In this document: positions 1 to 6,383 of the stretch, piece by piece | Layout: each line of letters starts with the position of its first letter | Numbering within the stretch: the first letter of the stretch is position 1 | The notes under the pieces: model-generated | Told to the model about the DNA's origin: nothing | What the model saw: the letters and a program-made list of their open reading frames with translations, nothing else | The model's database searches: none | Source of the DNA: Alistipes sp. | GTDB taxonomy: Bacteria; Bacteroidota; Bacteroidia; Bacteroidales; Rikenellaceae | Direction of reading: 5' to 3' | Length of the DNA stretch: 7,450 nucleotides | NCBI GenBank assembly: GCA_019422485.1 | Contig: JAHZDG010000059.1 | Coordinates: 1-7,450 of the forward strand | Position numbers and translations under genes: made by a program

Positions 1-13
1 CGGGGATGAAAAT

Positions 14-47
14 AAAAGGAACGTCTTCGATCGAAGACGTTCCTTTT
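14..47. terminator. Perfect palindromic bidirectional terminator after the DPP5-like gene
   Basis: Positions 14-30 are the exact reverse complement of 31-47, a 34-bp palindrome with no mismatch. The core is GC-containing (18-43) and is flanked by A and T runs, so either strand gives a hairpin followed by U residues. On the minus strand it follows the stop of the S9 peptidase by about 33 bp and is its likely intrinsic terminator. The T run on the plus strand (44-48) suggests it also stops a convergent gene lying left of the window. This is inferred from structure alone. Confidence 0.85.
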
Positions 48-67
48 TATAAGGGTTGGTTGTCTAC

Positions 68-91
68 CTATTTAGCCGGCTATTTAGCCGG
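68..91 (-). repeat. 12-bp tandem duplication spanning the stop codon
   Basis: CTATTTAGCCGG occurs twice back to back, at 68-79 and 80-91. Read on the minus strand each copy encodes Pro-Ala-Lys-stop, so the S9 peptidase ends in PAK-stop and is followed at once, in the same frame, by a second PAK-stop. The unit is a multiple of three, so the duplication leaves the reading frame unchanged and supplies a backup stop. Replication slippage is the simplest origin. Confidence 0.9.
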
Positions 92-2212
92 GGTTGCGTT
101 TTTAACGTATTTGTCTAACCAGCCAAAGAATTCCCGTTGCCATACCAGCGAGTTTTGGGGTTTGAATACCTGATGACCTTCGTTTTCGAACACCACCAGA
201 CGGCTGGGAATGTCGCGTAAACGGGCAGCCGTAAAGGCCTGCAAACTTTCGGCATAGGGAATTCGGAAGTCGTTCAGCCCCACGATGATCATAATGGGGG
301 TATCCCAGTTCTTCACAAATTTATGGGGCGAGTTGGCATAGGAACGTTTAGCGGTGGGATCGTCGCTCCAATAGGGCCCGCCCAGGTCGTTGTTGGGGAA
401 CCACAACTCTTCGGTAGAGCCGTACATGCTTTCGAAATTGAACATCCCGCAGTGAGCGATGAATGCCTTGAAACGTTTCTGGTGATGGCCGGCCAGGAAA
501 TAAACCGAGTAGCCGCCATAGCTGGCTCCGACACAACCCATACGGGTTTCATCGGCCCAAGGTTCTTTGGCGACATTGTCGATGGCACTCAGGTAGTCCT
601 GAATGTTCTGACCGCTGTAATCCCCTGAGATCTGGTCGAGCCATTCCTGGCCGAAAGAGGGCAGACCGCGGCGGTTGGGAGCAACCACAACATAGCCCTG
701 AGCCGCCATCAGTTGTTGATTCCAACGATAGCTCCAACGTTGACTGACAACACTCTGCGGACCACCCTGACAATACAGCAGCGTCGGATAGGTTTTCGTC
801 GAGTCGAAATCGGGCGGCAGGAATACCCAAGTCAGCATCTGTTTGCCGTCGGTGGTGGGAATCCAGCGTTTGAGCACTTTCCCCATTTTGATGTGGGTGC
901 GGATTTCCGGATCGGTGTCGGTGATGCAGGTCAGGGCTCCGTTGCTCAGGTCGACCTGATAGAGTTCGGTCGGAGAGGAGAGCGTGGTCAGTTCGGTGAC
1001 CATCTTGCCGGCGGCCATCGTGAAGGCATTCAGGTCGTGGTCACCTTTCGTTACCACTTCCACCTGAGGAGCCTGATCGGCCGTCATGTCCACACCGGGA
1101 TAGGCTACCCGGCAAAGCTGATAGGTCGCTTCGATCGGCGAGATGAAGTACAACAGTTCGTTGGAGGCCCAACGGATGTTGCCGGCGTTATAATCGAATC
1201 CGGCCGTCAGGTCTTGTTTCTTTCCGGAGGCCAGATCGACGATCATCAGCCGGTCTTTGTCCGATTCGTTGCCGGCTCGCCGCATGCTGGTGAAGGCGAT
1301 CTTCTGGTCGTCCGGCGAGAAAACCGGATATTTGTCATAACCCGGCATGCCTTCGGTAAGGTTGCGGGTTTCGCCCGAGGCCAGATCATAGAGATAGATG
1401 TCCGAATCGGTGCTCAGGGCGTAATCTTTGCCTTTGAGCTTTTTGCAGGTATAGGCCAGTTGTGTCCCGGCGTTGTTCCAGGAGATTTCACCGCCGTCGA
1501 AATAGGGAGCCATCGGCGCATCCCACGGTTCTCCGGCCAGAATATCGGTGCCTTCCCCGGCTTTCCCGTTCGTCAGCGAAGCCACGAAAATGTGGAGATA
1601 GGAACCGTCGTCCCAATAGTTCCAGTGGCGTTCCATCAGGTCGTCATAGATTTTGACCTTGGATTCGGGCATGTCGCTGTAGATTTCCGAACCGTTGCGT
1701 TTTTCGACTTTCACCCGTTGGATGTAGTAGAGATGTTGGCCGTCGGGGGCAACGCCATAATCTTCGATTCCACCCTCTACGGCCGTTACCGTGGTGGCAT
1801 TGCTGCCGTCCGGAGCCGCACACCACAACTGCATGGCCCCGTTCTGGGGCGCCAGGTAGTAGATTTGGCTGCCGTCTCCGCTCCAACGAGGCGCTGCACC
1901 TTCGGTGATCAGCGCCGGGGTGCCGCCCGTTTCGGGTACCGACCAGATTAAGGTTTGGCTGTTGTTTTTCGCTACACTGTAACGGCTGACGGTGTATAGA
2001 ACCGTTTTCCCGTCGGGAGAGAGGGTGGCCGATCCGACTCGTCCCATTTTCCAAAGGACTTCCGGGGTCAGAATCCCGGCCGTTTTTTCCGCCTCGGTCA
2101 AGGCGTTTTCGATTTTCATTTCATCGGTAGGTTTTTGTGCACTGTTTTGGCAGGAGGTGGTGACCATCGCGGTCAAGGCTCCGCAACACAACAGGCTTAG
2201 CCATGTTTTCAT
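80..2212 (-). CDS. dpp5: Dipeptidyl-peptidase 5-like S9 family serine peptidase, putative lipoprotein
   Basis: A serine exopeptidase of the prolyl oligopeptidase family (S9), expected to release dipeptides from peptides in the periplasm or at the envelope. Numbered from the upstream ATG at 2227 (715 aa), residues 60-400 carry beta-propeller repeats (for example LSPDGK, FSPDDQKIAF). The C-terminal alpha/beta-hydrolase domain has Ser569 in GASYGGY, Asp653 in GLNDFR and His685 in NEGHQV as the catalytic triad. From memory the whole sequence closely resembles Porphyromonas gingivalis DPP5, including CQGGPQ, ISGDY and the FFGWLD end. I prefer the start at 2212 because it begins MKTWLSLLCC, a typical signal peptide; five further residues precede it from 2227. 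The signal ends VTTSC, a plausible lipobox with Cys21 from this start. The NUDIX gene lies about 115 bp upstream. No convincing promoter was seen, so co-transcription with NUDIX is possible. Confidence 0.9.
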   Translation of the reverse strand: MKTWLSLLCCGALTAMVTTSCQNSAQKPTDEMKIENALTEAEKTAGILTPEVLWKMGRVGSATLSPDGKTVLYTVSRYSVAKNNSQTLIWSVPETGGTPALITEGAAPRWSGDGSQIYYLAPQNGAMQLWCAAPDGSNATTVTAVEGGIEDYGVAPDGQHLYYIQRVKVEKRNGSEIYSDMPESKVKIYDDLMERHWNYWDDGSYLHIFVASLTNGKAGEGTDILAGEPWDAPMAPYFDGGEISWNNAGTQLAYTCKKLKGKDYALSTDSDIYLYDLASGETRNLTEGMPGYDKYPVFSPDDQKIAFTSMRRAGNESDKDRLMIVDLASGKKQDLTAGFDYNAGNIRWASNELLYFISPIEATYQLCRVAYPGVDMTADQAPQVEVVTKGDHDLNAFTMAAGKMVTELTTLSSPTELYQVDLSNGALTCITDTDPEIRTHIKMGKVLKRWIPTTDGKQMLTWVFLPPDFDSTKTYPTLLYCQGGPQSVVSQRWSYRWNQQLMAAQGYVVVAPNRRGLPSFGQEWLDQISGDYSGQNIQDYLSAIDNVAKEPWADETRMGCVGASYGGYSVYFLAGHHQKRFKAFIAHCGMFNFESMYGSTEELWFPNNDLGGPYWSDDPTAKRSYANSPHKFVKNWDTPIMIIVGLNDFRIPYAESLQAFTAARLRDIPSRLVVFENEGHQVFKPQNSLVWQREFFGWLDKYVKNATPAK

Positions 2213-2326
2213 CGGTAAGTGTATCATAGGTCTGTGAACAATAATTTCCTTCCTTAACCCTCGCGCCTTTCGGTTGAGAAGCGAATGGCTCGGGGGATTC
2301 AGAGCCTCAGCGGTCCCTGCATGAGG

Positions 2327-2953
2327 TTAGTCGTGCAACCAGTCCGCATCGCCGTAATGGCCCCATGACGCGAAAACATCCCGAATGGTCCGGTAGGTGC
2401 CGGCCACTTTTTCCGGAACGCTGTTTTCGTCGATCCATGTCGCTTGGGTGATTCCCTCGATGGTTTGGGGAGAGGGATGTTGGTCGCCGGGGCAGTGCAT
2501 CAGAAACCAGTGCGTCCGTTTGAGAACCCATTGGCCGTGGATCTGATAGGCGTGGTAGGTGTTGGTCAACGGTTGCTCGATCGTTAGGTCGCCCACCGAG
2601 CACTCTTCGCCGACTTCCCGAACCGCGCATTGCTGGATGGGTTCGCCTTTTTCACGTTTGCCCTTGGGCAAATCCCAGCGTCCGTTACGGAAGATCATCA
2701 ACACCTGGCCCCTCTCGTTGAGAACCAGTCCTCCACCCGCCTCGATCAACGGAAGGGTCTGGCTGAATTCCTCGAAAACCCGCTCCGTCTGGGTGGATAT
2801 TACTTCCAATCGTTTGGTAAATTGAACTTTTTGCAACAACTTTGTAAGCGTCAGTTCATCCCCCGGGTTCACCTCCCATCGGGTGGTGTTTTCCAGCGTC
2901 GAGGCTTCAGGGGTGAACACGATCACTTTGTCTTCAACATAAACACGATACAT
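2327..2953 (-). CDS. NUDIX hydrolase family protein
   Basis: A 208-residue protein with a NUDIX domain in its second half, a Mg-dependent fold that usually cleaves nucleoside diphosphate derivatives; the substrate cannot be told from sequence. An AGGG strand lies at residues 72-75, and the NUDIX box starts at Gly98 with Glu104, Arg112, Glu113, Glu116 and Glu117 in the expected spacing (GKREKGE, seven residues, REVGEE). The usual Gly near the end of the box is Ser119. Residues 1-65 form a small N-terminal region without a motif known to me. The open frame extends 40 codons further upstream, but that part would run antisense through the start of pyrE. MYRVYVEDK at 2953 is the natural start and leaves 10 bp to the pyrE ATG. 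No clear terminator separates it from the S9 peptidase downstream. Confidence 0.88.
   Translation of the reverse strand: MYRVYVEDKVIVFTPEASTLENTTRWEVNPGDELTLTKLLQKVQFTKRLEVISTQTERVFEEFSQTLPLIEAGGGLVLNERGQVLMIFRNGRWDLPKGKREKGEPIQQCAVREVGEECSVGDLTIEQPLTNTYHAYQIHGQWVLKRTHWFLMHCPGDQHPSPQTIEGITQATWIDENSVPEKVAGTYRTIRDVFASWGHYGDADWLHD
2813..2844 (+). promoter_or_regulatory. Possible Bacteroides-type promoter for pyrE, inside the NUDIX gene
   Basis: TTTG at 2813-2816, a 20-nt spacer, then CAACTTTG at 2837-2844, which matches the TAnnTTTG -7 consensus except for its first base. It would start transcription near 2851, about 110 nt before the pyrE ATG. TTTG is common in AT-rich stretches, so a chance match is quite possible. 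A second near match (TCACTTTG, 2923-2930) lacks a -33 partner. Confidence 0.3.
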
Positions 2954-2954
2954 A

Positions 2955-2965
2955 ATTGATTCAAT
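2955..2965. repeat. Short palindrome filling the NUDIX-pyrE gap
   Basis: ATTGATTCAAT is a perfect 5+1+5 palindrome that fills almost the whole 10-bp gap between the divergent start codons. The symmetry extends to the NUDIX ATG (2951-2953) and the second Met codon of pyrE (2967-2969), with one mismatched pair between. It could be an operator or simply chance at this size. Confidence 0.45.
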
Positions 2966-3599
2966 GATGCAAGATTCAGCCAAAAAAGTAGCCGAAAGTT
3001 TACTACAAATTAAGGCAATTAAATTAAATCCGACAAATCCTTTTACGTGGGCATCGGGTTGGCATTCGCCCATCTATTGCGATAACCGTAAGATTCTCTC
3101 TTACCCGGCCGTTCGCAAGCAGGTGTATGAAGCTTTTGCAGAGCTGATCGCCGCCAAATATCCTCAGGCTGATGTGGTAGCCGGGGTAGCGACGGGGGCC
3201 ATTGCTCACGGTGTGTTGGCTGCCGAAAAGTTGGGCAAACCGTTTATTTATGTGCGGAGCGCTCCCAAATCGCACGGGCTGACCAATCAGGTGGAAGGGG
3301 AGTTCCATCCGGGAGACAAGGTCGTGGTGATCGAAGACCTGATCTCTACGGGGGGCAGCAGCCTGAGTGCGGTAGAAGCATTGCGTAATGCCGGTTGCGA
3401 AGTGTTGGGTATGGTCGCCATTTTCACGTATGGTTTCCCGACCGCGGAAGAAAACTTTGCGAAGGCCGGGGTGACGCTCGATACCCTGAGCAATTACAAT
3501 ACTCTGATCGAATTGGCCCGCGAACAGGATTACGTACACGAAGACCAACTCGAGACGTTGCGCCAATGGCGTCGTGACCCCGCTAACTGGAATCGTTAA
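2964..3599 (+). CDS. pyrE: Orotate phosphoribosyltransferase
   Basis: Cytoplasmic enzyme of de novo pyrimidine synthesis: orotate plus PRPP gives orotidine monophosphate and pyrophosphate. At 211 residues it has the normal length. Clear signatures are the N-terminal FTWASGWHSPIYCDNR stretch that contacts orotate and PRPP, GVATGAI, the mobile catalytic loop around RSAPKSHG, and the PRPP-binding motif VVVIEDLISTGGSS at residues 120-133. The frame opens with two Met codons, so translation could start at 2964 or 2967. The first 25 or so codons are noticeably AT-rich compared with the rest, typical of Bacteroidota initiation regions, and here they also hold the likely promoter of the divergent NUDIX gene. 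The SRPBCC gene follows after 25 bp and is probably co-transcribed. Confidence 0.97.
   Translation: MMQDSAKKVAESLLQIKAIKLNPTNPFTWASGWHSPIYCDNRKILSYPAVRKQVYEAFAELIAAKYPQADVVAGVATGAIAHGVLAAEKLGKPFIYVRSAPKSHGLTNQVEGEFHPGDKVVVIEDLISTGGSSLSAVEALRNAGCEVLGMVAIFTYGFPTAEENFAKAGVTLDTLSNYNTLIELAREQDYVHEDQLETLRQWRRDPANWNR
3006..3037 (-). promoter_or_regulatory. Likely NUDIX promoter inside the 5' end of pyrE
   Basis: Read on the minus strand: TTTG (3037-3034), a 20-nt spacer, then TTAATTTG (3013-3006), one mismatch from TAnnTTTG. Spacing agrees with the Bacteroides -33/-7 architecture. Transcription would begin near 3000, giving a leader of about 45 nt that is antisense to the pyrE start codon and its first dozen codons. 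With only 10 bp between the genes, the promoter has to lie inside the neighbour. Confidence 0.45.
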
Positions 3600-3624
3600 T
3601 CAATACCGGAAAACGCATTCGACG

Positions 3625-4035
3625 ATGGAAAGATACGAAAGTAAACACGTACAGATTCGGCGTCCGGCCGCGTTGGTGTACGGTTTGTTGAGCGATTTCA
3701 CGAACCTGACTCCGGTGGTGGCCGAGCGAGTGGACAGTTGGCAGGCGACCGAAGACAGTTGCTCGTTTAAGGTCAAAGGGTTTCCGGTGAAACTGCGCAT
3801 GGTGGAAAAAGAGGCTCCCAAACTCATCAAAGTGCAGGGCGAGGACGGTTCTCCGATGGATTTCACGTTCTGGCTCCAGTTGGTAGAGGCGGCAGAAAAC
3901 GATACCCGTATGCGGATCGTGCTGGACGTCAAGCTGAATATGATGATGAAAATGATGGTGGGGAGCAAACTGGCCGGTGCAGTGGATCAGATTGCCGAAC
4001 AAATCGCAGCGGGTTTCAATAACGCGCCTTTTTAA
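3625..4035 (+). CDS. SRPBCC (START-like) family protein of unknown ligand
   Basis: A 136-residue protein with the layout of the SRPBCC/polyketide-cyclase-like fold, a cavity that usually binds a hydrophobic ligand. The first strand (ESKHVQIRRPAALVYGLLSDF) leads into the usual helix-grip start, a run of beta strands follows, and a long C-terminal helix ends the protein (AGAVDQIAEQIAAGF). A methionine cluster, MMMKMM at residues 106-111, precedes that helix. No catalytic residue can be assigned. The frame is open from 3574 inside pyrE, but MERYES at 3625 matches where the domain begins and gives a 25-bp gap. Its place right after pyrE suggests one transcript; whether this reflects a shared function is unknown. 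Confidence 0.82.
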   Translation: MERYESKHVQIRRPAALVYGLLSDFTNLTPVVAERVDSWQATEDSCSFKVKGFPVKLRMVEKEAPKLIKVQGEDGSPMDFTFWLQLVEAAENDTRMRIVLDVKLNMMMKMMVGSKLAGAVDQIAEQIAAGFNNAPF

Positions 4036-4068
4036 AGAAGCGGTCGGGTAAATCCGACGCTACCGCAT

Positions 4069-4110
4069 AACAAAAAACCTGATAAGAAACATCTTATCAG
4101 GTTTTTTGTT
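4069..4110. terminator. Bidirectional terminator between the SRPBCC gene and tRNA-Gln
   Basis: A perfect 19-bp inverted repeat, 4069-4087 against 4092-4110, with a 4-nt loop. The GC-containing core CCTGATAAGA is flanked by a run of A on the left and T on the right, so it can end transcription from both sides: the pyrE-SRPBCC transcript (plus) and tRNA-Gln (minus). The outer two base pairs run into the 3' end of the tRNA. A smaller hairpin (GCGGT 4040-4044 with ACCGC 4062-4066, inner TCGG/CCGA) sits between the SRPBCC stop and this terminator. Confidence 0.92.
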
Positions 4111-4179
4111 GACCCACCAAGATTCGAACTTGGAATGACAGAACCAAAATCTGCAGTGTTACCATTACACCATGGGTCA
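4109..4179 (-). tRNA. tRNA-Gln, anticodon UUG
   Basis: A 71-nt cloverleaf folds on the minus strand. The acceptor stem is TGACCCA/TGGGTCA (seven pairs), the D arm GTGT-AATGGTA-ACAC, the anticodon arm GCAGA-TTTTGGT-TCTGT (one G-U pair), the variable loop CATT and the T arm CCAAG-TTCGAAT-CTTGG. The loop places TTG at positions 34-36, reading CAA and, by wobble, CAG. The first pair is U1-A72, as in other bacterial glutamine tRNAs. The discriminator base is A and CCA is not encoded (CAA follows), so the end must be added by the CCA enzyme. It has its own promoter just upstream and a terminator directly after. Confidence 0.97.
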
Positions 4180-4188
4180 AACTGGATG

Positions 4189-4218
4189 CAAATATAGTGA
4201 TTATTTTTTTTCTGCAAA
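4189..4218 (-). promoter_or_regulatory. Promoter of tRNA-Gln (Bacteroides -33/-7 type)
   Basis: On the minus strand TTTG (4218-4215), an 18-nt spacer rich in A, and TATATTTG (4196-4189), an exact match to the TAnnTTTG -7 consensus of the Bacteroidota primary sigma factor. The predicted start lies a few bases before the mature 5' end at 4179, so the leader to be trimmed is very short. This is the clearest promoter in the window and a marker of the phylum. Confidence 0.8.
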
Positions 4219-4284
4219 ACTCTTTCGCCTCAGATTGGGGAAGAATGAGTCAATTAGACGAAATTTTCGGTTTTTAACGGTTTG

Positions 4285-5538
4285 TTAAGCCTTGTTTCGG
4301 TCGAGATCCTGATCGATGCGCTGCATGATCTGTTCAGTGGCCCCTTTGTGGGTGAGGACATAATCGCGGCAGGTCGTGCTGCAGGCTGTGTAACGCTCAG
4401 AATCGGTATTCAGACGTTGGAACCAGTCGAACAGCTCTTCGAACGTGGCGATGCTGCGGGCCCCACCGGCTTGGATCAGTTCGCGCGCTTCCTGGAATTT
4501 TTCATATCGCGGGCCGAACGCTAACGGCAGACCGAATGTAGCGGCTTCGAGAATGTTGTGGATGCCGACCCCGAATCCTCCTCCGATATAGGCCCAATGT
4601 CCGTAACGATAAACCGAGGAGAGAATACCGATCGTATCGATGATTAAAACCGAAGCTCCTTCCAAATCACTTTCCGCGTTCAGTTCGGTATATCGTAGGG
4701 CGCGGGCACTGCATTGGGCAACCATTTTTTGGATGCGGTTTTCTTCGATTTCGTGCGGTGCGATGATGAATTTGGTGCCGGGTTCGGCATCGCGGATCAG
4801 TTTCAGCAACAACTCTTCGTCAGGGGGCCAGGTGCTTCCGGCAACCAATACCCGATGACCGGCTGCAAAGCGGGCAACAGCCGGCAACTCCTTGGCCGAT
4901 TGGGCGATGGTGTAGACACGGTCGAATCGGGTGTCGCCGGTGACGCTTACGTTGTGGAGTCCGATCCCGGCCAGCAAGGTTTTCGACGTTTCGTTCTGGA
5001 CGAACATCGCATCGAAAGCGCCTAAAGCGCGGCGCATCAGAGAGCCATACCAGCGGAAAAAGGCTTGTTCAGGGCGGAAAATTGCCGAAATGAGGTAGGT
5101 GTGAACACCGGCTTTCTTTAATGCCAGCAGATAGTTGACCCAGAATTCGTATTTGATGAACACGGCGATACGCGGGCGTACGATCGACATGAACTGGCGC
5201 ACATGGCTGGGGGTATCGCTCGGCAGGTAGAAAATGTAATCGGCTCCGGCATAGTTTTTCCGGATTTCGTACCCTGAAGGAGAGTAGAAGGTTACTAGAA
5301 TTTTATAATCGGGATGAGCCTGCCGGAAAGCTTCGATCACGGGGCGTCCTTGTTCGAATTCGCCCAACGAGGCGGCATGGAACCAGATCAACGGGGCTGA
5401 AGAGTCGATTTTCTCCTTCATGCGGCGGAAAATATCCCGACGCCCTTCTACCCACAGCCGGGCTTTGGGATTGAAGGCAGCGGCGAGACGAATGCCCAAG
5501 GCCATCAACTGGACAGCCAGATTGTAAAATATTCTCAT
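4285..5538 (-). CDS. waaA: 3-deoxy-D-manno-octulosonic acid (Kdo) transferase
   Basis: Glycosyltransferase family 30 enzyme that moves Kdo from CMP-Kdo onto the lipid A precursor at the inner face of the cytoplasmic membrane, starting the lipopolysaccharide core. The 417 residues are a normal length. Residues 1-22 form an N-terminal hydrophobic segment that anchors or docks the protein. WFHAASLGEFEQG (52-64) is the family signature, with Glu60 as the expected catalytic base. Further conserved blocks are IKYEFW, NETS, TGDTRFDR, GSTWPPDE, APHEI and GGGFGVGIHNILEAA. I chose the ATG at 5538 (MRIFYNL); the frame continues nine codons to a TTG at 5565, but that codon lies in the terminator of the preceding gene. 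No clear promoter or terminator of its own was found. Confidence 0.95.
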   Translation of the reverse strand: MRIFYNLAVQLMALGIRLAAAFNPKARLWVEGRRDIFRRMKEKIDSSAPLIWFHAASLGEFEQGRPVIEAFRQAHPDYKILVTFYSPSGYEIRKNYAGADYIFYLPSDTPSHVRQFMSIVRPRIAVFIKYEFWVNYLLALKKAGVHTYLISAIFRPEQAFFRWYGSLMRRALGAFDAMFVQNETSKTLLAGIGLHNVSVTGDTRFDRVYTIAQSAKELPAVARFAAGHRVLVAGSTWPPDEELLLKLIRDAEPGTKFIIAPHEIEENRIQKMVAQCSARALRYTELNAESDLEGASVLIIDTIGILSSVYRYGHWAYIGGGFGVGIHNILEAATFGLPLAFGPRYEKFQEARELIQAGGARSIATFEELFDWFQRLNTDSERYTACSTTCRDYVLTHKGATEQIMQRIDQDLDRNKA

Positions 5539-5563
5539 AATCGCGAAAATAGCGAAAAATTTC

Positions 5564-5597
5564 AAAAAATACCCCCGGAACGCAAATGCGACCGGGG
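5564..5597 (-). terminator. Intrinsic terminator of the Crp/Fnr-family gene
   Basis: On the minus strand CCCCGG (5597-5592) pairs with CCGGGG (5578-5573). Inside, CGCA and TGCG form a second short stem, and the hairpin is followed by G-T-A and a run of six T at 5570-5565. It lies 24 bp after the regulator's stop and ends about 25 bp before the waaA ATG, so waaA probably depends on readthrough or on a promoter close to its own start. Confidence 0.85.
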
Positions 5598-5620
5598 ATT
5601 ATGGGAATGGAGATAGCGGA

Positions 5621-6289
5621 TCAGGCGTGTTGCACGACGGCTTGCAGGCCGGCGCGATTCAGGATGGTCAGCTGATTCTTTTCGCGGCCGATGAGTTTTT
5701 TCTTTTCCATTTCCTGCAGAACGGTGTCAACGGCCGGTCGGGTGGCGTCGAAATAGGAAGCGATTTCTGCAGTATCCGGCATCGGCAGTGAGGCCTTGCT
5801 GTCGGAGGTGTTTTCCAGCAGATAGGTGGCTACCTTAGCCTGCAGCGAACGGAACGACAGGAAGAAAATCTTCTTCGACCACAAGTTGGCGCGGTTGGAA
5901 ATGATGTCGATAAAGTTCGACAACACCACGACATTGTTCTGCATCAGTTCGAACAGGTATCCCCGGTGCAGGGTGAGGATACGAACGGATCCGTCGGCGA
6001 TCACGTCGATGGGAAGTTTGTTGTAACCGCCGAACAGGAAGGCCGGGGCGATCAGTTGCGGGGCTTCGATCTTGTCGATCATGACGGTTTTCCCCGAGGG
6101 GTCGGTCATTTCTCCGTGAACTTTTCCCTCTACGATAATCATCAGGCCCGAGTAGGCGGTATCGCGGTCGGCGATCTTGTCGCCGTCCTTATAATCGGTC
6201 AGTGTGTAGTTGCCCTGCGCGATCATTTCGCGGATGGTGTCCTGGGTCAGACCCTGGAACAACGGGCATTGGGTCAATGTGGCGTACAT
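5621..6289 (-). CDS. Crp/Fnr family transcriptional regulator
   Basis: A 222-residue transcription factor. Residues 10-125 form the cyclic-nucleotide-binding-like beta barrel (PLFQGL, IIVEGKV), followed by a long dimerisation helix and a C-terminal winged helix-turn-helix at about 170-205 (DTAEIASYFDATRPAVDTVLQEM, recognition helix near 183-194). The region matching the cAMP phosphate pocket reads APQLIAPAFLFGG (76-88) and lacks the Gly-Glu and Arg-Ser residues of true Crp, so cAMP binding is unlikely. Cys8 is the only cysteine, which excludes an Fnr-type iron-sulfur cluster. The signal is therefore unknown; an HcpR-like heme or nitric-oxide sensor is one possibility I cannot test. It has its own terminator and a plausible promoter, so it is probably a single-gene transcript. 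Confidence 0.9.
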   Translation of the reverse strand: MYATLTQCPLFQGLTQDTIREMIAQGNYTLTDYKDGDKIADRDTAYSGLMIIVEGKVHGEMTDPSGKTVMIDKIEAPQLIAPAFLFGGYNKLPIDVIADGSVRILTLHRGYLFELMQNNVVVLSNFIDIISNRANLWSKKIFFLSFRSLQAKVATYLLENTSDSKASLPMPDTAEIASYFDATRPAVDTVLQEMEKKKLIGREKNQLTILNRAGLQAVVQHA

Positions 6290-6352
6290 GTTTTTACTCT
6301 CTTTTAAGCAGATGCAACGCCGGAGGCGTCATACATCGTAGTTCTCTATGGT

Positions 6353-6383
6353 TGAAGATACAAAAAATTCCCCGTTCGACCAA
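6353..6383 (-). promoter_or_regulatory. Probable promoter of the Crp/Fnr-family gene
   Basis: On the minus strand TTGG (6383-6380), a 19-nt spacer, and TATCTTCA (6360-6353). The latter resembles the frequent Bacteroidota -7 form TATCTTTG with two changes at the end. It predicts a start near 6347 and a leader of about 57 nt to the ATG at 6289. The left arm of the inverted repeat 6364-6413 falls in the spacer. Confidence 0.42.

Noticed and set aside
713..1951. 412-codon open frame on the plus strand
   Set aside because: It lies wholly antisense to the S9 peptidase, whose full-length family match and catalytic triad are unmistakable. The antisense translation shows no domain; it is a by-product of the codon bias of the real gene.
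2228..2326. Promoter or terminator between NUDIX and the S9 peptidase
   Set aside because: Only a weak GGCTC/GAGCC stem with no T run and no TTTG or TAnnTTTG match was found; the genes may share a transcript.
4255..4287. Possible waaA terminator (TTAAC/GTTAA hairpin at the stop codon)
   Set aside because: The stem is five AT-rich pairs and is followed on the minus strand by A residues, not T.
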